DNA of 36,887 nt, taken from the NCBI GenBank assembly GCA_027486585.1, contig JAIXOU010000042.1, positions 1 through 36,887 on the forward strand, in the 5' to 3' direction. The notes below the pieces were generated by a model, which saw nothing but the letters and a program-made list of their open reading frames with translations, searched no databases and was not told the DNA's origin. Source of the DNA: Verrucomicrobiaceae bacterium (GTDB lineage Bacteria; Verrucomicrobiota; Verrucomicrobiia; Verrucomicrobiales; Verrucomicrobiaceae). The position numbers were made by a program, and so were the translations under genes. Within the stretch, counting starts at the first letter, position 1. Every line of letters starts with the position of its first letter. Positions 17,581 to 26,095 of this stretch are shown piece by piece.

Positions 17581-18270
17581 ATGCCCAATCAATTGAACCG
17601 CAGAGATTTCATCAAAGCGACTGCAAACGCGAGCAGCTGCTTTGCGCTTGACCTCAGCCAAGAGGTGGCAGCAGTCAGTCCCCCCGTGGTCCCTTCCCAA
17701 CCAAGAACCGCATTGGATTGGTTAATCGCTCATTGTGTTTATCCTATGACGACGGAAGGCAGCCTTCAGCAGCGCTTCGACTCTTTCAATACCACGCTAG
17801 ATGTTGTGGAGTATCAGTTTCGTCATGACGAAAGTTTGAAAAAAAGTCGCTTTGATTTGAGCACCTTTGGCTTGCTGTTCATACAAGGTGATCCACGCAA
17901 TCCAGAACCTAGGGAAGCCATGCGCCACCTTTTGATTACCGCCGCCTTTCGTCAAAGCGAATTAATGCGTGAGGAAGGCTTCTGTAATGCGAATTCGCTC
18001 AAAGACTATGACCAGTTTTTGAGTTCTGAGGTTCAGCGACTCGGACCCGGCCCGGTGTCAGAAAAGCTCGAGGAAGCGATGCATCATGTAGACACTCAAA
18101 TCACGGGAGCGACGCATCATGAGGGGCTTGATTATTCGATGCTCGCCAACAGCGTCAGGACTCTAAACGATCACGGAATACCTTTAGGGCCACATGCTCA
18201 GCAAGTGCTTAGGAGGGACGAAGAAGCTGAGAAGGCGATTCCGAGGGTGCTGGTGCGCCAATTGGGCTAA
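17581..18270 (+). CDS. Tat-signal protein of unknown function
   Basis: This 229-residue protein starts with a twin-arginine-type signal, NRRDFIKATANASSCFAL (Arg7-Arg8), which suggests export of a folded, perhaps cofactor-bearing protein. The mature part is alpha-rich (LQQRFDSFNTTLDVVEYQF, HLLITAAFRQSELM, VSEKLEEAMHHVDTQI) with a cluster of His residues (MHHVDTQITGATHHEG). I know no matching family. The following lipoprotein gene starts 81 bp after the stop on the same strand, so they could share a transcript. Confidence 0.65.
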   Translation: MPNQLNRRDFIKATANASSCFALDLSQEVAAVSPPVVPSQPRTALDWLIAHCVYPMTTEGSLQQRFDSFNTTLDVVEYQFRHDESLKKSRFDLSTFGLLFIQGDPRNPEPREAMRHLLITAAFRQSELMREEGFCNANSLKDYDQFLSSEVQRLGPGPVSEKLEEAMHHVDTQITGATHHEGLDYSMLANSVRTLNDHGIPLGPHAQQVLRRDEEAEKAIPRVLVRQLG

Positions 18271-18351
18271 AGAGGAATTTTGATCATGATCTCAACAATC
18301 ATAATTCTATCAAAGCTGGGCATTGGAAAGATCCATTTAGGACAATTCGAA

Positions 18352-19503
18352 ATGGCCAAGTCTCGATGGATCAATGTACTTAGAGTGCTTCTTACAATCG
18401 CGATCTTTTCGTCATTGGTTGCATGCAGAGCAGAAGATGAAAAAGAAGAAGACGTAGATGAAGCTCCGGCCTCCAAAATACTTCCTCTTTTGGACCAGGC
18501 TGTCGGAGACCTCAATGGCGATGGCAGGCCAGATCGCGCCAGCATCATTCAGAAACATGAAAAGGAAGATGATGATGTCGAGAGAACCTTGATTGTCGAA
18601 CTAGGCCAGCCCAGTGGCTGGAAAAAGATTCTCGAAACCCAGAATCTGACTCCTGCCTATCCCGCGGAATATGTGTTGGCAGAAGAGCTTTTCCCACCCG
18701 GAGTGACTATCGAAGAAAATAGACTCTGGGTACATGACGGCATCACCAAAAAACTAGGTTACAAACTGGAGAACAATAGCTTCGTTTTGAACAACTTTTT
18801 GGAACTCGATCACAGCCGAGTATCAGACTGGTTTGATGTCTATGAAGTAAATTTGGATGTAGGCCAAGCCGTTCATGAATACGACCCGCCATCAGAAGAC
18901 GAAAAAAGGCCGCCCACTTGGTGCCCTTGGGCAAAAAAAGAAGCCGTGACATGCCGCTACCCTCAGGTGCCAGTCGTTTGTGAAGAAGAAGGCAAAAACG
19001 CCAGAAAACTCGAACTCATGCCGACAAAGATAGCCGCTGCTGTCGAGACGCCAATTGTGACAAGTTGGATTGAAGTCAAAGGGAGAAGCCTGCGCCTTTA
19101 CTTTCGATTGGAATCAAATCGGCCCACTAGCTTTAATCCAGTCGTCAAAAACCTGAAAGGAAAACGACTCATCGCTGTGTCATGCGAGCAGCGCCGGGAT
19201 ACAAAAGGCATGGAAGTAAAGCTGGAATTCCGGCCTAGCCATTTTGGGGTAGAAGAGGATTGGCGTAATATCTTTATCAAAGGGTTGGAGGAAGAAGAGT
19301 CGGGAGAAATACAGAAAACGCCGATATCCGAGAACTACTTTTCGACACTAGAATTACCCTGCGTTCTCGAAGCGACCGGGGTCACAAATCAAGGAACTCA
19401 ATGGAGCGTGACCAGCAATCCAACCAAGTCAAGACACGCGGCTCCATTTGTCCTCATGCCAGCGTTTGTGTTGAAGTTGCCTCTGAAAACAACCGAAGAA
19501 TGA
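18352..19503 (+). CDS. Lipoprotein with a Ca-loop motif
   Basis: The ATG at 18352 (AGGA 9 bp upstream) gives a lipoprotein signal, VLLTIAIFSSLVAC, with lipobox cysteine 25; upstream in-frame ATGs at 18280 and 18286 would spoil the signal. Residues 53-61 read DLNGDGRPD, a calcium-binding loop of the FG-GAP/dockerin type. The rest (383 residues in all) is mostly beta, with VTSWIEVKGRSLRLYFRL near the middle, and has several Cys (WCPWAKKEAVTCRYPQVPVV). It is probably a surface- or periplasm-anchored binding protein. The function is unknown. It follows the Tat protein on the same strand. Confidence 0.7.
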   Translation: MAKSRWINVLRVLLTIAIFSSLVACRAEDEKEEDVDEAPASKILPLLDQAVGDLNGDGRPDRASIIQKHEKEDDDVERTLIVELGQPSGWKKILETQNLTPAYPAEYVLAEELFPPGVTIEENRLWVHDGITKKLGYKLENNSFVLNNFLELDHSRVSDWFDVYEVNLDVGQAVHEYDPPSEDEKRPPTWCPWAKKEAVTCRYPQVPVVCEEEGKNARKLELMPTKIAAAVETPIVTSWIEVKGRSLRLYFRLESNRPTSFNPVVKNLKGKRLIAVSCEQRRDTKGMEVKLEFRPSHFGVEEDWRNIFIKGLEEEESGEIQKTPISENYFSTLELPCVLEATGVTNQGTQWSVTSNPTKSRHAAPFVLMPAFVLKLPLKTTEE

Positions 19504-19547
19504 AATCACGACCGATAACAAAGTTTAACCCTAACATTTAGACATCG

Positions 19548-19739
19548 ATGACAACAATCAACCATCCAATCCTCGCTCGACAAGTCAGCGTCAAAATGAT
19601 AAGCCCAGCGCAAGCTTGGTTCGTGGAGGACAAGGAACTTTCTGAAAATGCCTTTAATGATATATTAGCTCACCGCATCATAAGAGATGAGTTAAGAAAA
19701 GACCGCCCAGACCTTGCTGACATTGGTGAAGAATTTTGA
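19548..19739 (+). CDS. Small unknown protein (63 aa)
   Basis: A short ORF, mostly helical, with a charged C-terminal half (HRIIRDELRKDRPDLADIG) and a hydrophobic start (INHPILARQVSV). It begins 44 bp after the lipoprotein stop. No recognisable family and no clear ribosome-binding site. The C-terminal amphipathic charge pattern makes coding more likely than chance. Confidence 0.4.
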   Translation: MTTINHPILARQVSVKMISPAQAWFVEDKELSENAFNDILAHRIIRDELRKDRPDLADIGEEF

Positions 19740-19900
19740 TATTCGACGATTTATTAGCGATTCAATGTTGAGCTACGAAGAACACTAGCATCAAGCACAA
19801 TTGCACTGAATTTTGAGGCCGGCCAACTTTGGCGCGTTGGCACCTGTTTAAAAAATAACAGACCACTTCAGCTCAATAAAACAAATCTCTGAAAAAAGTT

Positions 19901-20923
19901 ATGAATATCTCAGACCCAAAAAAAATAAATGACAATCCAAGGACAGAAAGTCCAGAAATAGCAGACAATCATGTTTTGATTCCCGCATGGCTTAGTAGCT
20001 TTTTAACCAAGTTTACTGTGAGCCACAGAGAACACTGGCATGAAGGCAAATTACACCGGATTGACGGACCTGCCGTCGAGTCCAGTTTCGATGGTCTGTA
20101 TCGCCACGAGTATTGGCAGCAGGGAGAGATGCACCGTCTAGATGGGCCAGCTTTTGAGATCATCAAGAAAGACGGCGACTCGCATCAGTGCGTCACTCAG
20201 GAGTGGCTCGTTAATCAGAAGCGTCATCGGGAGGATGGGCCGGCGATTCACTGTTTGGGGAAAATCCAACCACCTGAGCCTTGGCCACAAGATTCGCAAT
20301 GGGATCAAACTCCACTGCCATGGAAACTCTTCCCCGCGATACCTGATGATTCTTTAACCGAGCTGTTCAATCGTTGTTGGGCGGGCTATCAATTTTCATT
20401 TCTTGGTGATTTCGGCACTAAGATGGAATTACTGACAAGCGAACTTGATAATTTTGAAGTGAAATGGTGCCTTCGACCAAATCGCCATATCAAGGAATGG
20501 GAGTTTGATGCGATCTTGAAAAACCCTGAAGAAATTCGGCATGAAAAAGTAAAAAATCTACTGGATCACCTTGGATCCTACACGCCTGAAACCAAGCTCA
20601 TCGAATTGTATTTCCCAACGCTCTTGCATTGTTCTCGTTTCCTAGATGAACGCCTTCCTGCGCGTGCAGATCCTTGTGTGATGACTCTAGCGGTGATGGT
20701 GTTCGTTCATGAAATGGGTCATGCGATTGACCACGCAAAGGCGGTTAGAAACAATACTGCATTCCCAACAACGCCAGCGCAAGATGAGGCCTCAGCTCAA
20801 TGGTTTACCTGGAATGTCATCAAGAAGCATGCTCCACGTGCCCGCATGTTGTTTGAGGAATTGGAAAAGCATCAACCAGAAATATACAAAATCTTTAATA
20901 AGCCGCTAAAAAATACGTTTTGA
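19901..20923 (+). CDS. DGPA-repeat protein with C-terminal zincin motif
   Basis: This 340-residue protein has three copies of an N-terminal repeat: HWHEGKLHRIDGPAVES, YWQQGEMHRLDGPAFEI and WLVNQKRHREDGPAIHC (about 46-126). This is a MORN-like beta unit seen in phage and toxin-like proteins. The C-terminal part has FVHEMGHAIDH, with the zinc-peptidase HExxH at 270-274 (His270, Glu271, His274), followed after some 25 residues by QDEASAQWF, whose glutamates could supply the third ligand. No signal peptide is visible. A binding array joined to a peptidase is an unusual pairing. It precedes the reductase gene by 24 bp, on the same strand. The gene looks complete. Confidence 0.75.
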   Translation: MNISDPKKINDNPRTESPEIADNHVLIPAWLSSFLTKFTVSHREHWHEGKLHRIDGPAVESSFDGLYRHEYWQQGEMHRLDGPAFEIIKKDGDSHQCVTQEWLVNQKRHREDGPAIHCLGKIQPPEPWPQDSQWDQTPLPWKLFPAIPDDSLTELFNRCWAGYQFSFLGDFGTKMELLTSELDNFEVKWCLRPNRHIKEWEFDAILKNPEEIRHEKVKNLLDHLGSYTPETKLIELYFPTLLHCSRFLDERLPARADPCVMTLAVMVFVHEMGHAIDHAKAVRNNTAFPTTPAQDEASAQWFTWNVIKKHAPRARMLFEELEKHQPEIYKIFNKPLKNTF

Positions 20924-20947
20924 TTCCAAACATGTTAAAAACTCAGT

Positions 20948-21922
20948 ATGATTTTTCTTCTTGGACATAATGGATACATTGGGAACGCTTTTGTAAATGC
21001 GCTCGAGGATGAATTCATTCCTTGGAGACCCTTTCCGGTAAAAAGGATCAGCGCAGACTCATTAAACGCAGTTCTCAAAACTCTTCGGCGAGATAAACCG
21101 TCCTTAGTGATTAACGCAGCTGGTTTCACGGGTAGGCCGAATGTTGATGAGTGTGAAACAAAAAAAAATGAGACCATCGAAGGGAACCTGCTCTTGCCTG
21201 TCGTCGTTGCCAGTGCCTGTGCAGAAACAGGTATTCCTTGGGGACACGTATCTTCAGGCTGTATTTTCAACGGAGCTAAGCTGCGCGTGGGAACGACAAA
21301 CGAAATAATTACTGACCTCCTTGAGAAGAAAATTAAAAAACTCTGGACTTTGAATCCATCGCATTTTCACGGTTTCAATGAGGAAGACACGCCAAATTTC
21401 ACCTTCGATGATGAGAAGAGTAGTTTCTACAGCGGCGTGAAGGCTCTTGCTGAACAAAATCTGCAGAATATTGGCGGAGGTTATATTTGGAGGTTACGCA
21501 TGCCATTTGATAATATTGACCATTCCCGCAACTATCTCACGAAACTACAAACCTACCCTAAGCTATACGACAATATCAATTCTCTAAGCCATCGCGGAGA
21601 GTCAGTCCGAACCTGTCTCCAGCTTGCTATAAAGCAAGCACCCTACGGAGTCTACAATATCGTAAATTCTGGTTTCTTATCTACTCGACAAATTTCTGTA
21701 ATGCTTACTGACGTTTTGAATTTAACCAGACAGTTTCAATTTTGGGAATCAGATCAAGACTTTTACCGGCATGCAGCACGAACGCCGCGATCCAACTGTT
21801 TGCTCGACACCACAAAACTTGATAAGCTTGATCTGAAAATGCGACCAATTGGAGATGCGCTTTTTGAGGCCATGAAAAATTGGAAACCAATAAGTAAACC
21901 TAAAATCCAATTGACTCAATGA
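20948..21922 (+). CDS. Nucleotide-rhamnose synthase-like epimerase/reductase
   Basis: This 324-residue short-chain reductase-type protein has an NAD(P)-binding start, MIFLLGHNGYIG, the catalytic Tyr-Lys pair in SFYSGVKALAE, and SSGCIF earlier. The line AAGFTGRPNVDECE, the long internal EEDTPNF region and the ending TPRSNCLLDTTKLD match the plan of bifunctional nucleotide-rhamnose synthases (UDP- or dTDP-4-keto-6-deoxyglucose 3,5-epimerase/4-reductase). Related bacterial RmlD enzymes lack this layout. The sugar nucleotide cannot be told. No partner sugar genes are in the window. It lies between the zincin gene and an unknown ORF, upstream of the RiPP-type locus. Confidence 0.7.
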   Translation: MIFLLGHNGYIGNAFVNALEDEFIPWRPFPVKRISADSLNAVLKTLRRDKPSLVINAAGFTGRPNVDECETKKNETIEGNLLLPVVVASACAETGIPWGHVSSGCIFNGAKLRVGTTNEIITDLLEKKIKKLWTLNPSHFHGFNEEDTPNFTFDDEKSSFYSGVKALAEQNLQNIGGGYIWRLRMPFDNIDHSRNYLTKLQTYPKLYDNINSLSHRGESVRTCLQLAIKQAPYGVYNIVNSGFLSTRQISVMLTDVLNLTRQFQFWESDQDFYRHAARTPRSNCLLDTTKLDKLDLKMRPIGDALFEAMKNWKPISKPKIQLTQ

Positions 21923-22035
21923 ACAAGACTATGTTGTTTTTGATTTAGCATTTGGTTGTCAACCTCGATCGTCTAACCTAGCTTCATTAAAGTCATCTTA
22001 AGCCATTATAGTTTTCAGCGCAATCTTACCTTCAA

Positions 22036-22563
22036 ATGCAAGCACATAGTTCCGACTTGTCATATTTCGATTCTTTTTGGTCTTGGTTAATGCAAGATTC
22101 CCGTGACTTTGTTCGGCTGGGAGAACAGTTGAAAATAGACGGAGTGGATGCTTGGGCGGAGGATCTTGAGGTGGAAATCGAACCAAGCACAGAACTTGAG
22201 CCTGCAACCAATGTTCCTCCCCCTCACTGCTGTAGGATAAGTCCAGGAAAAGACTCTTTTTCTGGTATCATCACAACTACAAAAGGCAGTCAGATACCAT
22301 TTAGCAAACATTTGGCAGAAGCGACGTGGCACCGATATCACGGTCTAAGACAGGCAGCTATGCGTCTTCAAAACACCAACGGCATTCAGTTACCCTCTCG
22401 TATTGGCCACCGTATGTCCAGTTCCTACACAAAACCAGGATCAACCATTTATGACCAGAATTGGATTGACTGCCCCCAACCATTTCATGCACCGGCATTC
22501 GTTGCAGCTGCTATTCACATTTATTGCAAGTCCCACCTTCACTTGGGCTTTAGTCTTCCTTGA
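22036..22563 (+). CDS. Unknown protein before the RiPP locus
   Basis: This ORF of 175 codons is preceded by a non-coding gap of 113 bp. The N-terminal half reads like a real protein (FDSFWSWLMQDSRDFVRLG, KIDGVDAWAEDLEVEIEPS, an acidic stretch). The C-terminal half is Cys/His/Ser-rich and less convincing. I do not recognise it. It ends 37 bp before the promoter of the putative precursor and could belong to the locus or be separate. Confidence 0.4.
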   Translation: MQAHSSDLSYFDSFWSWLMQDSRDFVRLGEQLKIDGVDAWAEDLEVEIEPSTELEPATNVPPPHCCRISPGKDSFSGIITTTKGSQIPFSKHLAEATWHRYHGLRQAAMRLQNTNGIQLPSRIGHRMSSSYTKPGSTIYDQNWIDCPQPFHAPAFVAAAIHIYCKSHLHLGFSLP

Positions 22564-22600
22564 TTTCCAATTTTATTCCACTGCTGCTGCAGGACATTAA

Positions 22601-22629
22601 TTGTAAAATTTCCCCTTAATTTTTAATAA
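22601..22629 (+). promoter_or_regulatory. Sigma-70-like promoter for the precursor peptide
   Basis: TTGTAA (22601-22606) and TAATAA (22624-22629) are separated by 17 bp in an AT-rich stretch, which fits a housekeeping -35/-10 pair. The predicted start would be near 22636, some 32 bp before the candidate precursor ATG. No other comparable pair lies close by. Confidence 0.4.
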
Positions 22630-22667
22630 ATTTTGGGATTTCAAAAGCAAACATAAAAACCAAACCA

Positions 22668-22748
22668 ATGATTAAAATCATCAAATCCAATAAATCCAGT
22701 AACTCTTCAACTCAAGGTTCTCGCACCACAACCTATTGCAACCAATAA
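22668..22748 (+). CDS. Candidate RiPP precursor peptide (26 aa)
   Basis: This small ORF, too short for usual gene calling, opens with basic Lys/Ile residues (MIKIIKSNKSSNSS) and ends RTTTYCNQ. It lies directly behind a promoter-like pair and is followed by a strong hairpin and then the radical SAM/SPASM gene, the typical place of a precursor gene. The single Cys and Tyr near the C-terminus are plausible modification sites. The first half looks like a short leader and the Thr-Thr-Thr-Tyr-Cys-Asn-Gln end like the core, which is an inference from the ending position. No Shine-Dalgarno is visible. Nothing beyond context and composition supports it as a gene. If correct, the locus is complete: promoter, precursor, attenuating hairpin and two modifying enzymes. 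Confidence 0.5.
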   Translation: MIKIIKSNKSSNSSTQGSRTTTYCNQ

Positions 22749-22766
22749 AAGCACTGATGCTTTATC

Positions 22767-22794
22767 GCCGCGCAGATCATCTGTTCTGCGCGGC
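22767..22794 (+). terminator. Strong hairpin between precursor and maturase
   Basis: A perfect 10-bp stem, GCCGCGCAGA with TCTGCGCGGC, encloses an 8-base loop and is followed by AATTTT. The weak T-run suggests partial termination. Such hairpins behind RiPP precursors keep the precursor message abundant relative to the enzymes (family knowledge). It could instead stabilise the upstream message. Confidence 0.65.
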
Positions 22795-22858
22795 AATTTT
22801 CTAAAATGGATTGCAATTTAGACCACCTATTTAAGTTCGATCCTCAATCTGCCGTCCA

Positions 22859-24214
22859 ATGAAGCTTTCTTTTTATAACATCAAATTTCAAACTAATGAC
22901 GGCTATCGTTTATTTAACAGTCTTCGTGGTACATTGTGTGACATATCTGATGATTTGGAGGATTGTCTGAATGATAGTTATGTGCACAATTTAGACAAAG
23001 AAACTATAGCATCGCTTTCTGGATTAGGAATGTTAGTTGATGACGATTTCAATGAAACAGCTGACTATTTGTCACGATATGAACAATCGAAAGAACGAGG
23101 AGGAAAGCTCTCCGTTATGCTGTTCATGGCAACTTCCTGCAATTTAGGCTGCCCATACTGCTACCAATCAGCGCCGACAAAGCCTGGGAATGTCATCAGG
23201 AAGGAATCCCTAGATCGTTTCGTCTCATGGGTAAAATGGGAGATCGAGAATAACGCGATCACCGCACTAGAATTGAAGTTTTATGGAGGGGAGCCACTCC
23301 TCGCACGATTGCTGATGCCTGGATTCATTGCCACAATCAATCGAGTTTGCGCTGAGGGAGGCATTCCTGTTGTTTACGACATCGTCACGAATGCAACCCT
23401 TTTCGATGAGCCGTTAATAACACTTTTCATCGAAAACTCAATTCAAATGCAAATCACGCTTGATGGCTCAGGCGAAACCCATGACAAGAGGCGCGCCTGG
23501 AAAGGAACAGGAAAGGGATCGTTCGACGAGATTTTTGCGAATTTGGAGTTGATTGCGAAATTGGGCGGTTCTCATCTCGTCAATCTCCGCATAAATGTCG
23601 ATCAGGAAAACATTTCCGAAATAGGAGATCTCGCTCGGAGGGCCCGTGATCTTGGTATCGGTTCCTTTACTTGCGGGCGAATCCATTTCCGGGAAAAACA
23701 GACAGACTATGAGAAGAATACAGTCTCCAGCGCAGCTTTCGATGAGACTTTTGACCTCGAGATCTTTCGAATCCTTGCCCCGTTGGGTTATGCCGACGCC
23801 CCCTCAAATCTAGAATCACGTGATACGTGCCTCTACCACTGGAAGCGAGGTTTCGCCGTTTCTCCTGCCCTTGATCTCTTCAAATGCGATGAGCTTATTG
23901 ATCGTCCCGAATATCGCGTGGGTTGGATCGATGAAAATGGCATTCCCATCATGAACGAGATCGAATATGAAAAGGCGGTCTCGAGAAAACCGACCGATTT
24001 TGAGTCCTGCGCCTCCTGCCGATACCTGCCCCAATGTGGTTCCGGATGCTCGATTCGCGCCCTTAACGCGAAAGGCACACCGCACGTGAATTTCTGTGAA
24101 GCCACTTACGAATCCGTGCGAAAAAAAGTCACATCCTATGCTATTGCTGCGGCTGAGGGTTTAATTCCGGATAAATCGGAGAGCAAGTGCAATTCATGTC
24201 ATTGCGGTTCTTAA
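22859..24214 (+). CDS. Radical SAM/SPASM peptide maturase
   Basis: This 451-residue protein carries the radical SAM cluster motif CNLGCPYC (Cys94, Cys98, Cys101), followed by KFYGGEPLL and a beta/alpha barrel, and a C-terminal SPASM-type Cys set, CASCRYLPQCGSGC (384, 387, 393, 397). Such enzymes install thioether, C-C or epimerised linkages in ribosomal peptides. The first 90 residues (FNSLRGTLCDISDDLEDC) may form the peptide-binding (RRE-like) domain. Unusually, the chain ends in a further Cys cluster, KCNSCHCGS. The ATP-grasp gene begins 1 bp after the stop, which is strong evidence for an operon. The hairpin and candidate precursor lie directly upstream. I cannot assign the subfamily or the chemistry. 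Confidence 0.9.
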   Translation: MKLSFYNIKFQTNDGYRLFNSLRGTLCDISDDLEDCLNDSYVHNLDKETIASLSGLGMLVDDDFNETADYLSRYEQSKERGGKLSVMLFMATSCNLGCPYCYQSAPTKPGNVIRKESLDRFVSWVKWEIENNAITALELKFYGGEPLLARLLMPGFIATINRVCAEGGIPVVYDIVTNATLFDEPLITLFIENSIQMQITLDGSGETHDKRRAWKGTGKGSFDEIFANLELIAKLGGSHLVNLRINVDQENISEIGDLARRARDLGIGSFTCGRIHFREKQTDYEKNTVSSAAFDETFDLEIFRILAPLGYADAPSNLESRDTCLYHWKRGFAVSPALDLFKCDELIDRPEYRVGWIDENGIPIMNEIEYEKAVSRKPTDFESCASCRYLPQCGSGCSIRALNAKGTPHVNFCEATYESVRKKVTSYAIAAAEGLIPDKSESKCNSCHCGS

Positions 24215-24215
24215 A

Positions 24216-25043
24216 ATGAGCACTCTCGTAATTGGCGAAACCGATTGGCCTACTGAAAAAGGTCTTTGCTGCCTGAGTCTTGCAGATTTGAATCGTCGTG
24301 GTTTGATGCTATGTCGAGATGGGAAGTTGAAATTTCATGATGCGAGCGGCGAATGGCATGAAGTGGATCATGTTCTGTGGCGCGCTCAAGGTCCTCGTGA
24401 TGCAAAGCTTCAACACTCAGCGTTATCTCTCGTCGCCGCTTCTTCAGCAGAATGCGTAAACTCAGCGTCTTCTCTCCTGCAATATGGCACACGCATTCTT
24501 AACCATGGAGCTTTAAGAAAGGGCGGTTTGCCAGTGATTACGTCATGTCCAATTTTGGGGTCCAACGGCCTTTCTTATTTTTATAAAGCAGAGTTTCCCT
24601 CTGTCTTAAAAGTTGGTGACTGGCATATGGGCTACGGAAAATGCAAGGTCAGTAATCTCGAAGCCTGGAATGATGCAGTCGACATGGCCGCAATTGCTGA
24701 TGAGATTGTCTCGGTTGAGCCATTTATCGACTATCGTCGCGATCTCCGAGTTCTACTAGTCGGAGAAGATCTAATTGCAGTCGAGCGATTTCCAGCGAGC
24801 CATCAATGGAAAGCAAATGTTTGTCCATCTGAAATTAAGAGGGTGGAACTATTGCCCGAGTTGGCTCACATGACTCGCAAGGCTGCCGCGCTGCTCGGCA
24901 TGTCCATTCTAGGGGTAGATTGGATCGAGGATAAAAAGGGGGCTTGGCATCTATTGGAGGTTAATCCTTCGCCAGGACTTCAAATGGAAGAGATGGATTG
25001 CCGTCCGTTGGCTTTGAAACTATTGCAGCGAAATTCTCATTAA
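24216..25043 (+). CDS. ATP-grasp peptide ligase-like protein
   Basis: This 275-residue RimK-type ATP-grasp protein has VLKVGDWHMGYGKC with an ATP-binding lysine (about residue 132) and glycine loop, then SVEPFIDYRRDLRVLLVG, and HLLEVNPSPGLQ with the metal-binding Asn near 250. This family makes amide or ester bonds from a carboxylate using ATP; in RiPP loci it closes macrocycles (graspetides) or extends peptides. The first 120 residues are divergent. It is coupled to the radical SAM gene (1-bp gap), and the third locus gene starts 7 bp after its stop. A joint radical SAM plus ATP-grasp action on one peptide is inferred; the 'grasp-with-spasm' systems of Bacteroidetes are a known parallel. Confidence 0.85.
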   Translation: MSTLVIGETDWPTEKGLCCLSLADLNRRGLMLCRDGKLKFHDASGEWHEVDHVLWRAQGPRDAKLQHSALSLVAASSAECVNSASSLLQYGTRILNHGALRKGGLPVITSCPILGSNGLSYFYKAEFPSVLKVGDWHMGYGKCKVSNLEAWNDAVDMAAIADEIVSVEPFIDYRRDLRVLLVGEDLIAVERFPASHQWKANVCPSEIKRVELLPELAHMTRKAAALLGMSILGVDWIEDKKGAWHLLEVNPSPGLQMEEMDCRPLALKLLQRNSH

Positions 25044-25050
25044 CAGATCA

Positions 25051-25962
25051 ATGACATCATTTCGCTATCCAGAAATAGATCACGAACTGCTCGACCGTGA
25101 ATATGTCCGTGATTTTTTGCGGGACCCGGATGATTTTCCGGATCGTGTCGATTTTAACTACCTTCGGAACCAACGTGATTCCGCCAATCACTTTCTTGAT
25201 TGGTTTGATGGGACTTGTCAGGGATCGTTCGTCGAAATGTTAAGCAAGTGTCATGAACACGCCTCTTATGGACGGTCAAAATCTTGTGTGTACACAATCA
25301 ATTGGACCAACACTACCCTTATCCCTTTCCTATCAATAGAAGGAACAATCCAATTCAAAACTTCAGATAGTGGCGCATTCAGGGAAACTCATCCCGGAGT
25401 CTTTCGCTCTGAACTGGTGGATCGCGGAATCCAGCATCCAACAGTGGATATCTTTGAACTAACAAGAGAAGAATTTGATGTGTTGGCTGCCTTGGGTGAA
25501 CAATCATTCGGTGCAGAGTTAAAATGGTGTTACGCAACCAGCAAGGCAAGTCGGCGGACAAGTTCATCTGGCTGCTATCGGATCGGTTTTGAAGGAACGA
25601 AGGAGAAACTTGAGGTTATCGTAACTGAAACCGGACACCTTGAGCGCCATAACCCTTCTGGGCATGTTTACGAAAAGATGAAAGCCCTTTGCGAGGCTCG
25701 GATTTCCTTGATCAGACAAATCTGGTATTCGGAAAAAACGGATAGTGTCGCTGCATTAATTTCAAGTTACTATCATACTGCGATCAACTGGATGCCATTT
25801 TCTAACATCAATAACTCAATACTTATGGCGCAAATGAATTCGTTGCGTCGGCGCTTGGGGTTAGTTTCTTTATCTCATTCCAATCTTGATACTTACGCCC
25901 TATTGACGAGCAGTGCTGGATTTTTGCATATCATAAATGAAATGAATCACCTTTCTGAATAG
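25051..25962 (+). CDS. Unknown protein with degenerate Fic-like motif
   Basis: This 303-residue protein ends the RiPP-type operon. In its C-terminal third, ISSYYHTAINWMPFSNINNS followed by LMAQMNSLRRRLGL resembles the Fic active-site helix region (HPFxxGNGR then a helix with xxNxxLxxxGL). The catalytic His is Met, the first Gly is Ile, the second is Asn and the final Arg is Ser (residues 248-256), so AMP transfer is unlikely. The first 200 residues hold a Trp/Cys-containing beta region (CVYTINWTNTTLIPFLSIEG) of unknown type. It may be a precursor-binding partner or a catalytically dead Fic relative. The Fic-like relation is my reading of a motif and could be wrong. Confidence 0.7.
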   Translation: MTSFRYPEIDHELLDREYVRDFLRDPDDFPDRVDFNYLRNQRDSANHFLDWFDGTCQGSFVEMLSKCHEHASYGRSKSCVYTINWTNTTLIPFLSIEGTIQFKTSDSGAFRETHPGVFRSELVDRGIQHPTVDIFELTREEFDVLAALGEQSFGAELKWCYATSKASRRTSSSGCYRIGFEGTKEKLEVIVTETGHLERHNPSGHVYEKMKALCEARISLIRQIWYSEKTDSVAALISSYYHTAINWMPFSNINNSILMAQMNSLRRRLGLVSLSHSNLDTYALLTSSAGFLHIINEMNHLSE

Positions 25963-26095
25963 TCCGAATAGTCGCGACGTTCAGGCGGGTCAATTTTCGC
26001 TTTAGATGCAATGCCAAAAGATCTAAATTCCTATTCATTCTCCTCCTGAGCATCACAGTTAATTTGATACCACTGATGATTGGACTCAAAATGAT

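Noticed and set aside
22811..22833. A second promoter (TTGCAA and TATTTA) before the radical SAM gene
   Set aside because: The spacing is only 11 bp, too short for a usual -35/-10 pair.
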